Of a stretch of DNA of 64,000 nt, positions 57,769 through 64,000 are shown one piece after another. Under the pieces are notes generated by a model. It saw nothing but the letters and a program-made list of their open reading frames with translations, had not been told where the DNA came from and searched no databases. Both the position numbers and the translations under genes were made by a program. Numbering within the stretch: the first letter of the stretch is position 1; each line of letters starts with the position of its first letter. Source of the stretch: Bradyrhizobium guangdongense (GTDB lineage Bacteria > Pseudomonadota > Alphaproteobacteria > Rhizobiales > Xanthobacteraceae); NCBI RefSeq assembly GCF_004114975.1, contig NZ_CP030051.1:1426001-1490000 (forward strand). Reading direction: 5' to 3'.

Positions 57769-58638
57769 AGCCCTCAAGAGCATTCCGCTCACCCCGGCCA
57801 ACACCGCGGATCCTGCGCCGGACTATCCGTGGCCGAAGCCGTACACCTCGGCGATGTTTTTGTCGTTCGACGTCGACGCGGAGAGCGCGTGGACCAGCAA
57901 GGACGCGCTGCACGCGCAGCGCCTCATCACGATGAGCTACGGCGGCTACGAGGCGCGCGTCGGCACGCCGAAACTTCTGGAACTGCTCGATCAGCTCGAT
58001 TCAAGGCGACGTTCTTCGTCACGGGATGGTCGGTCGATGCCCATCCCGCGATGGCCGAATCCATCCTCAAGGCCGGCCACGAGATCGGCCATCACGGCTA
58101 CCATCATCTCTTGCCGGATCCCGGCGACCTCTGGATCGAGGAGGAGCTGGAGCGCGGTTTCGAGGTGCTGAAGCGCCGGCTCGGCGTCAAGCCGACTGGC
58201 TATCGCGCGCCCTATGGGGAGTTCACCGAGGAGCTGCGCGTCGCGCTGGTGCGTCACGGCATCATCTACACCTCGTCGTTTCGCGACGACGTCAGGCCCT
58301 ATCGTCACCGGCTCGCCGACGGCAAGCCCGGCACGATCGAGCTGCCGGTGACCGCGAGCTATGACGACTGGATGCACGGCCTGTCCGCCCGCTTCAGCCC
58401 GCGCTCGATCTTCCCCAAGGAGCACGTGCTCTCGATCTGGAAGGACGAGCTGGACGAAGTCCGCGACTGGGGCGCGATGGTGACGACGGTGCTGCATCCG
58501 CAATGCAGCGGCCGTCCGATGCGGCTGCGTTTGCTGCGCGAGTTCCTCACCTACGCAAAGTCGTGCCCGGACGTCTGGATCACCACCGGCGAGAGGATCG
58601 CGGATAACTTCCTGCGCCACGAGGCCGCCAATCGTTGA
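57755..58638 (+). pseudogene. NodB-fold deacetylase, frame interrupted at ~58000
   Basis: Two overlapping frames together make one polysaccharide-deacetylase-family protein of about 294 residues. The first (from ATG 57755) gives PWPKPYTSAMFLSFDVDAESAW to LLELLDQLD; the second gives FKATFFVTGWSVDAHPAMAES, GHEIGHHGYHHLLPD, GYRAPYGEFTEELRVAL and WITTGERIADNF. Joining them needs one extra T in the GATTC at 57998-58002. Asp in FDVDAES and the HxxxH pair GHHGYHH are metal ligands. Relatives include PgdA-like deacetylases and cyclic-imide or allantoin ring hydrolases. Either the gene is broken or the base is missing from the sequence. Confidence 0.85.
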
Positions 58639-58641
58639 GCC

Positions 58642-59316
58642 ATGCCAGTGAGCCACGCCATGACCCGCCGCCGCATCCTCGTCATCAACCCCAACTCCTC
58701 GGCGTCGGTGACTGCGGCGATCGACGAGGCGATCGCGCCGCTGCGCATCGCCGGCGGTCCCGTGATCGAGGTGGTCGGCCTCGCCGAAGGGCCGCCGAGC
58801 ATCAGCTCGCAGCGCGACGCCGATAGTGTGGTGATGCCGTTGGTGAGTCGCGTATCGCGCGACGATGCGGATGCTTTCGTGCTCGCCTGCTTCAGCGATC
58901 CCGGCCTGCATGCGGTGCGCGAGGCCGCCGGCGGCCGCCCTGTGATGGGCATCGCCGAATGCGGCATCTTTCGTGCGCTGATGCTCGGCGAACGCTTCGG
59001 TATCATCGCGCTCTCGCCGTCGAGCATTCGCCGCCAGCAACGCATGGCGCGGGTGTGGGGCGTCGACAATCGCTACGCCGGAAGCTGGTCGGTCGGTGCG
59101 AGCGCTGCGGAAACCGCAGGCGCCGACATTCGCGGACGGCTGATCGAGGCCGGCCGCGCGCTGGTCACGCAATACCGCGCCGATGTCGTGGTGATGGGGT
59201 GCGCCGGCATGGCCTCGCATCGTGCCGCGATCGAGGAGGCGATCGGTGTGCCCGTGGTCGAGCCGGCGCAACAGGCGGTGGCAGTCGCGATCGGCGCGGT
59301 TCTGCTGAACGCGTAA
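58642..59316 (+). CDS. Asp/Glu/hydantoin racemase family protein
   Basis: A 224-residue two-domain racemase. The catalytic cysteine pair is in LACFSDPGLHAVRE (Cys83) and VVMGCAGMASHRA (Cys187). RILVINPNSSASVTAAID is the family start. Members racemise aspartate, glutamate or 5-substituted hydantoins, or act as maleate isomerase/allantoin racemase-like enzymes. ATG 58642 is used; ATG 58660 (MTRRRILV) would remove six residues. In this setting a hydantoin or allantoin racemase is likely, by inference. Confidence 0.88.
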   Translation: MPVSHAMTRRRILVINPNSSASVTAAIDEAIAPLRIAGGPVIEVVGLAEGPPSISSQRDADSVVMPLVSRVSRDDADAFVLACFSDPGLHAVREAAGGRPVMGIAECGIFRALMLGERFGIIALSPSSIRRQQRMARVWGVDNRYAGSWSVGASAAETAGADIRGRLIEAGRALVTQYRADVVVMGCAGMASHRAAIEEAIGVPVVEPAQQAVAVAIGAVLLNA

Positions 59317-59338
59317 GATTCTTCCGGAGATTCTGGTA

Positions 59339-60922
59339 ATGCCCATTTCTCGCCGTTCGCTTCTCAAGGCCGCCGCCGCAATGCCGGCGCTGTCGCTGCC
59401 GGGCATCGTGCGCGCCGAATCCGAGAGCACGTTGCGGTTCATCCCGGTCATCGATCTCGCCTTCGTCGACCCCATCTACTCGACGGCCCAGGTGTCGCGA
59501 AACCACGGCTTCATGGTCTACGACACGCTGTACGGCATGAGCTCGTCGCTTCAGGTCTCGCCGCAGATGCTGTCGGGCCACGTCATCTCGGGCGATCAGC
59601 TGCAGTGGGACCTCACGCTTCGCGACGGCCTGTTCTGGCACGACGGCGAGCGCGTGCTGGCGCGCGACTGCGTTGCGAGCATCCGCCGCTGGGCGGCCCG
59701 CGACGGCTTTGGCGGCGAGCTGATGGAGGTGATCGCGGAGCTTTCGGCGGCTGATGATCGCACCATCCGCTTCCGCCTCAAGCGTCCGTTCCCGCTGCTG
59801 CCGCAGGCGCTCGGCAAAGCCGCGATCAATGCCTGCTTCATGATGCCGGAGCGGCTCGCGAGCCAGGACCCGTTCAAGCCGCTGACGCAAGTGATCGGTA
59901 GCGGGCCGTTCCGCTATCTTGCCGACGAGCGTGTGCAAGGCGCGCGCAATGCTTACGCGAAGTTCGAGCGCTATCAGCCGCGCAGCGACGGCAAGCCGGA
60001 TTGGACCGCTGGCCCGAAGATCGTGCACTACGACCGCGTTGTCTGGACCACCACGCCGGACGCCGGCACCGGCGTCGCCGCGCTCCAGACCGGCGAGCAG
60101 GATTGGCAGGAAACCACGCCGCACGATTTGCTCCCGATCATCAAGGCGGCCGGCGACATCGAGACACGCATTCTTGATCCGCGCGGTTACGCCTGCATGC
60201 TTCGCCTCAACCATCTGCAGCCGCCGTTCGACAATCCAGCGATCCGCCGCGCCCTGCTCGGTGCGATCGACCAGTCCGCATTCATGACGGCAGTGGCCGG
60301 CACCGATCCCGCGTTTCAGGTGTCGCCGATCGGCTATTTCGCCCCTGATACGCCGATGGCGAGCGATGTCGGCCTCGACCTGTTCCGCGGTCCGCGCAAC
60401 TACGACAAGGTCAGGGCCGACCTGAAGGCCGCCGGCTACAACGGCGAGAAGATCGTGGTGCTCGTCCCCACCAATTCGCTGGCGCAGAAGCCGCTCGGCG
60501 AGATCGCGGTCGACAGCCTGCGCAAGGCCGGCATGAATGTCGAATATGCCGGGCTCGATTTCGCCGTCGTTTTGCAACGCCAGCTCAAGAAGGATCCGAT
60601 TGGGCAGGGCGGCTGGAGCGCGGCGGTCGGCAACTGGCAGGGCATCGACTGGCTCAATCCGGCCGGCAACACCAACATCCGCGGCGAAGGCAAGATCGCC
60701 GGCTGGTATACGAGCCAGAAGATGGGCCCGCTGCGCAGCCAGTGGCTGGCGGCCTCCGAGCTCGCCGAGCAGCAGCGCGTCTGCCGCGAGATCCAGGCAG
60801 TGGCGTTCAAGGAGATCCCCTATATTCCGATTGGCGTGTACAAGCAGCCGACCGCCTATCGCAAAGACATCGCCGGCATTCTCGACGGCACCGCCGTGTT
60901 CTGGAACGTACGTCCCGCATGA
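59339..60922 (+). CDS. Tat-exported peptide-type ABC substrate-binding protein
   Basis: A 527-residue family 5 (DppA/OppA-like) periplasmic binding protein. The leader MPISRRSLLKAAAAMPALSL is a twin-arginine signal. FIPVIDLAFVDPIYSTAQVSRNHGFMVYDTLYG and LRDGLFWHDGERVLARDCVASIRRW are the family regions. No matching permease or ATPase genes follow; instead the amidohydrolase gene starts within its stop codon (4-base overlap). It may feed a transporter encoded elsewhere. Confidence 0.93.
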   Translation: MPISRRSLLKAAAAMPALSLPGIVRAESESTLRFIPVIDLAFVDPIYSTAQVSRNHGFMVYDTLYGMSSSLQVSPQMLSGHVISGDQLQWDLTLRDGLFWHDGERVLARDCVASIRRWAARDGFGGELMEVIAELSAADDRTIRFRLKRPFPLLPQALGKAAINACFMMPERLASQDPFKPLTQVIGSGPFRYLADERVQGARNAYAKFERYQPRSDGKPDWTAGPKIVHYDRVVWTTTPDAGTGVAALQTGEQDWQETTPHDLLPIIKAAGDIETRILDPRGYACMLRLNHLQPPFDNPAIRRALLGAIDQSAFMTAVAGTDPAFQVSPIGYFAPDTPMASDVGLDLFRGPRNYDKVRADLKAAGYNGEKIVVLVPTNSLAQKPLGEIAVDSLRKAGMNVEYAGLDFAVVLQRQLKKDPIGQGGWSAAVGNWQGIDWLNPAGNTNIRGEGKIAGWYTSQKMGPLRSQWLAASELAEQQRVCREIQAVAFKEIPYIPIGVYKQPTAYRKDIAGILDGTAVFWNVRPA

Positions 60923-62292
60923 GCACCACTGCAATCTTCGGCAGCTATGTGCTGTCACGCAAGGACGGCGCGCAGGATGTCCTGCGCGACCGCTGGGTCC
61001 TGGTCGAAGGCAAGACAATCGCGGCGCTCACGCGCGACAGGCCGCACGCGGACCAGGTCTACGATCGTCCGGGCCGTTTCGTGCTGCCGGGCCTGTTGAA
61101 CCTGCACAATCACTGTTTCTCCGAAGCTGTCGCGCGCAGTCACACCGAGGACGGCAACGGCCGCAAGAACAACCAGAGCATCGTCTATACGGTGCTGCTG
61201 CCGCTGACCAGGCGCGGCGCCGACATCCTGTCGGCAGAGGAGCGGCTCGCGGTGGCGCGGCTCGGCATCCTCCAGTTGCTCAAGGGCGGTGCCACCACGG
61301 TGATGGAGCCGTTCCGCAATTCGATCCCCGAGATGTTCGACGCTGCAGAAGAGATGGGCATCCGCTTCTACGGCGCGCCGTATCTGTTCTCCACCTCCGA
61401 CGCCAAGGCAGGGCCGGACGGTATCGTACAATATTCCGGCGACGATGGCGTCGCCGACATGGCGACGTGGGACACGCTCTACCAGCGCTGGAACAATCGC
61501 GGTGGCGGCCGCATCGGCCTCGCGATGAGCCCGCATGCCACCGATACCTGCGGCCCGGATCTCTTGAAGGCCTGCGCCGAGCGGGCGCGCGAACTCGACG
61601 TCCCCATCACCACGCACATGGCGCAGAGCCGCGCCGAGGTCGAGACTATCGGCAAGCGTTATGGCGGCCGCACGCCGGCGCAGTATCTGGACTGGCTTGG
61701 TCTTCTGGCGCCCGACCTGATGGCGGCGCATTGCATGTTCAGCAGCGATGACGATCTCAAGCTGATGGCCGCGCGCGGCATGACCGTTCTCAACTGCCCG
61801 CGCGTGTTCGCGCGCGCCGGCATCACCGCGGCATTCAGCCGCTTTGCCGAGCACGGCGTGCGCACAGTGGTCGGCACCGACGGCTACAATATGGACCTGC
61901 TTGGCGAGCTCAATGCGGCCTCGCTGATCTCCAAGGTCACCTCGCAGCGCGCCGACGTCGCGAACTCGCCTGAATTGATCGAGGCGAACACGGTAGTCGC
62001 CGCCGACGTCATCAAACGGCCGGATCTCGGTCGGATCGAGGCGGGCGCCACCGCCGACCTCACGGTGGTCGATCTCACTCATCCGCATCTCCAGCCGCTG
62101 TTCGACCCGCGCCGCGCGCTGATCGCGCTCGCCAACCGGGCCAACATCGACCAGGTGATGGTTGATGGCCGCATGCTGGTCGACGAGGGGCGCTATCTTG
62201 CCGCTGACGAGGCGGCGATCACGGCAGCAGGCACCGCCGCAATCGGCAAGATCTGGGACCTGCCGGAGGCACAGGCGGCGTTCAACGGCTAG
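60919..62292 (+). CDS. Amidohydrolase of the ATZ/TRZ (cytosine-deaminase-like) group
   Basis: A 457-residue metal-dependent amidohydrolase. Metal ligands: HNH in GLLNLHNHCFSEA (63-65), His in ITTHMAQS, His in MAAHCMFS and Asp in VVGTDGYN. The C-terminal LGRIEAGATADLTVVDLTHPH is the family end. Substrates in this group include triazines, S-adenosylhomocysteine and guanine; here a carbamoyl or cyclic amide is plausible. Its ATG overlaps the binding protein stop; its stop overlaps the convergent lysR stop by 4 bases. Confidence 0.92.
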   Translation: MSTTAIFGSYVLSRKDGAQDVLRDRWVLVEGKTIAALTRDRPHADQVYDRPGRFVLPGLLNLHNHCFSEAVARSHTEDGNGRKNNQSIVYTVLLPLTRRGADILSAEERLAVARLGILQLLKGGATTVMEPFRNSIPEMFDAAEEMGIRFYGAPYLFSTSDAKAGPDGIVQYSGDDGVADMATWDTLYQRWNNRGGGRIGLAMSPHATDTCGPDLLKACAERARELDVPITTHMAQSRAEVETIGKRYGGRTPAQYLDWLGLLAPDLMAAHCMFSSDDDLKLMAARGMTVLNCPRVFARAGITAAFSRFAEHGVRTVVGTDGYNMDLLGELNAASLISKVTSQRADVANSPELIEANTVVAADVIKRPDLGRIEAGATADLTVVDLTHPHLQPLFDPRRALIALANRANIDQVMVDGRMLVDEGRYLAADEAAITAAGTAAIGKIWDLPEAQAAFNG

Positions 62293-63200
62293 CTCTCGAA
62301 CTCCGCCAGCGACTTGCGCATCATTTCGACCAGATCGAGCGCCACCGGCGAGGGGCTGCGCTGCGCCGGAAACACCGCGGAGAATTCGAAGTCGATGCGC
62401 GGCAGGAAACGGCGTACGACGACGCCGCGGGTGGAAAACTCCTGCGCGGTGAAGGGATCGCAGATCGCAACGCCAAGTCCTGATGAGACGAGGCCGCACA
62501 TGATCTCCGACAAGGCGGTCTCGACCCGCAGCACGCGGCGCACATCGTGATGATGGAAGACCTGGTCGACGAGATGTCGGCTCGATGACCCCGCCGATAG
62601 CGAGATGAATGTCTCGCCTTCGAAGTCGCGCGGCTCCAGCACTTCTTTCTCCGCGAGGCGATGACCTGTCGGCAGCACCGCGACGCGGGCGGGCGCCGGC
62701 AACTTCATGCTCGGCAGCCCGGAATGCGCGATCGGCACCTCGGCAAAGCCCACGTCGCACTGATTGTTCAGCACCCAGTCGACCACGATCGGCGAGATCA
62801 CGCCGAAGAAGGCGAGATTGAGATTCGGCCGCTCTCTTAGAAAGTGACCGGTCAGCCTCGGCAGATAGCCGTTCGACAGCGCAGGTAGTGCTGCGATCCG
62901 CAGCGAGCCGGTGCGGCGGCCGCGGATTTCCTCGGCGGCAGCGGTGATGCGCTCCAGGCCCACGAAGGATCGCTCTACCTCGGTGTAGAGCGCCATCGCC
63001 GCAGCGGTGGGCACCAGCCCTGTGCCGCGCCGCTCGAACAGCTCCATCTTCAGCAGCGCCTGCAAGTCGCGCAGCAGCCGGCTGACCGCCGGTTGCGTCA
63101 CCTTCATCAGTGCAGCTGCCTCGGTCACGCTCCCGGTCAGCATCGTCGCCCGGAAGGCCTCTACTTGCCGCGAATTGATCCGGGCCATCCCAATTTCCAT
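62289..63200 (-). CDS. LysR-family transcriptional regulator
   Basis: A 303-residue regulator, with ATG 63200 or ATG 63188 (MARINSRQ) as start. HTH: RQVEAFRATMLTGSVTEAAALMKVTQPAVSRLLRDLQ. Effector domain: RIAALPALSNGYLPRLTGHF, NNQCDVGFAE and EIMCGLVSSGLGVAICDPF. It is divergent from a PotD-like binding protein gene, with a TGGCA-N9-TGCCA inverted repeat between them, and convergent with the amidohydrolase gene. It probably controls the rightward genes. Confidence 0.92.
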   Translation of the reverse strand: MEIGMARINSRQVEAFRATMLTGSVTEAAALMKVTQPAVSRLLRDLQALLKMELFERRGTGLVPTAAAMALYTEVERSFVGLERITAAAEEIRGRRTGSLRIAALPALSNGYLPRLTGHFLRERPNLNLAFFGVISPIVVDWVLNNQCDVGFAEVPIAHSGLPSMKLPAPARVAVLPTGHRLAEKEVLEPRDFEGETFISLSAGSSSRHLVDQVFHHHDVRRVLRVETALSEIMCGLVSSGLGVAICDPFTAQEFSTRGVVVRRFLPRIDFEFSAVFPAQRSPSPVALDLVEMMRKSLAEFES

Positions 63201-63211
63201 TCATAACATTT

Positions 63212-63230
63212 TGGCATGTAAATGGTGCCA
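63212..63230. promoter_or_regulatory. Candidate LysR operator
   Basis: TGGCA and TGCCA, separated by nine bases, form a perfect inverted repeat in the gap between the divergent lysR and PotD-like genes, 12 bases upstream of the lysR start. LysR proteins usually bind a similar dyad. Confidence 0.5.
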
Positions 63231-63322
63231 TTATTCATTGGACGATGGAAGTATAGGTTTGCGATCTTTTTCATCAGGACTGAAGACAGCCCGCTTTTTC
63301 GGCAGATTGGAGATCGGACCAC

Positions 63323-64000
63323 ATGAAGACTTTCAGCCTTCTCACAGCGGTCAGCATCGCGGCGCTCGTCGCGGTCCCTTCGGCCGTCTCGGCCCAGCAA
63401 AAGACTCTTTACGTTGCCGGCTATGGCGGCTCGTTCGAGAAGACCATCCGCGACGAGGTGATCCCGGCCTTCGAGAAGGAGAACGGCGTCAAGGTCGAAT
63501 ACGTCGCCGGCAACTCCACCGATACGCTGGCCAAGCTTCAGGCCCAGAAAGGCAATCAGCAGATCGACGTCGCCATCGTCGATGACGGCCCGATGTACCA
63601 GGCAATCCAGCTCGGCTTCTGTGGCAAGCTCGACGGGCTGCCAGCCGCCGATCTCTACGACACCGCGCGCTTCAAGGACGATCGTGCGGTCGCGATCGGC
63701 ATTGTCGCTACCGGCCTGATGTACAACACCAAGGTGTTCAAGGAGAAAGGCTGGGCGCCGCCGACCTCGTGGAACGACCTGAAGGACACGAAATACGCCA
63801 AGCAGCTCGTGATCCCGCCGATCAACAATACCTACGGCCTCGAAGCACTGGTGATGCTGTCGAAGATGAACGGCGGCGGCGAGTCCAACGTCGATTCCGG
63901 CTTCAAGATTTTCAAGGAAGAGATCAATCCGAACGTGCTCGCCTATGAGCCGTCGCCGGGCAAGATGACCGAGCTGTTCCAGTCCGGCCAGGCGGTGATC
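63323..64000 (+). CDS. PotD-type ABC substrate-binding protein (3' end outside window)
   Basis: 226 codons are visible before the window ends. Signal peptide 1-24 (VPSAVSAQ); then TLYVAGYGGSFEKTIRDEVIPAFEKENGVKVEYV, DVAIVDDGPMYQAIQLGF, ATGLMYNTKVFKEKGWAPPTSWNDL and NTYGLEALVM, as in polyamine/family 1-like binding proteins (PotD, AfuA). The expected full length is about 340 residues. The ATG at 63323 follows TTGGAGATCGG. It probably heads another ABC transporter controlled by the divergent LysR. Confidence 0.9.
   Translation, partial: MKTFSLLTAVSIAALVAVPSAVSAQQKTLYVAGYGGSFEKTIRDEVIPAFEKENGVKVEYVAGNSTDTLAKLQAQKGNQQIDVAIVDDGPMYQAIQLGFCGKLDGLPAADLYDTARFKDDRAVAIGIVATGLMYNTKVFKEKGWAPPTSWNDLKDTKYAKQLVIPPINNTYGLEALVMLSKMNGGGESNVDSGFKIFKEEINPNVLAYEPSPGKMTELFQSGQAVI

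Noticed and set aside
57829..58638. Treating the second deacetylase frame as a separate intact gene
   Set aside because: Its first ~55 residues are a shifted reading of the upstream coding sequence, and the essential N-terminal Asp motif lies in the other frame.
60955..63231. Long minus-strand open frame (758 codons) across the amidohydrolase and LysR region
   Set aside because: It runs antisense to the amidohydrolase and out of frame through the lysR gene; the translated sequence resembles no protein.

Overview
The window is a high-GC stretch of an alphaproteobacterial chromosome. Gene content and neighbourhoods (ruvCAB, zapA / 6S RNA / folate cyclo-ligase, RcdA, DUF1192, DUF4164, DUF459) point to Bradyrhizobium or a close relative in the Nitrobacteraceae. 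This is inferred from protein families; no database search was possible. Coding is dense on both strands. I saw no tRNA, rRNA, CRISPR array, prophage or transposase gene. Several families of short palindromic, REP-like repeats sit between genes.

Layout. 1-9.2 kb: a DsbD-type periplasmic domain protein, YqgE, a TauD-like dioxygenase, two divergent short-chain dehydrogenases, a CsbD-like stress protein, a DUF459 SGNH protein, an MltB-type lytic transglycosylase and GalU. 9.2-16.7 kb: a diguanylate cyclase, a 7TM-PAS-GGDEF-EAL protein, a quinone oxidoreductase, DUF1192, a candidate small RNA with a strong terminator, and RcdA. 16.7-24.1 kb: ribosomal protein bL31, an ABC exporter, a MotA/MotB-like pair with a GNAT enzyme, a cyclopropane-synthase-like methyltransferase, and a toxin-antitoxin pair flanked by 97-bp direct repeats of the methyltransferase 3' end. 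24.2-29.9 kb: an RND efflux adaptor and pump, then a stand-alone AAA ATPase.

30-39.5 kb (minus strand) is a central-carbon run, in transcription order: transketolase, GAPDH, a 42-codon membrane peptide gene, PGK, class II aldolase, class I aldolase, a ThiE-like protein, a Sel1-repeat protein and an inositol-monophosphatase-family enzyme. It serves gluconeogenesis and probably the Calvin cycle. 39.8-42.4 kb (plus strand): DUF4164, ZapA, 6S RNA, 5-formyl-THF cyclo-ligase and a YmdB-like phosphoesterase. 42.7-46.0 kb: two soluble chemoreceptors with the sensor at the C-terminus. 46.2-51.6 kb: YebC, RuvC-RuvA-RuvB, a Tat-exported phosphoesterase, YbgC, DUF1348 and a small membrane protein.

51.7-64 kb reads as one catabolic island: glutamine amidotransferase and LysR, then divergently an N-carbamoyl-D-amino-acid hydrolase, a polar amino-acid ABC transporter with two binding proteins, a frameshifted NodB-fold deacetylase, an Asp/Glu/hydantoin racemase, a Tat-exported peptide-type binding protein, an ATZ/TRZ-type amidohydrolase, a second LysR, and a PotD-type binding protein that runs off the end. 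Together they suggest uptake and hydrolysis of carbamoyl or cyclic-amide (hydantoin-like) nitrogen compounds, with no classical hydantoinase visible. The observations most worth following are the repeat-flanked toxin-antitoxin locus, the candidate sRNA upstream of rcdA, this catabolic island with its broken deacetylase gene, and the PilZ-like segment inside one chemoreceptor.
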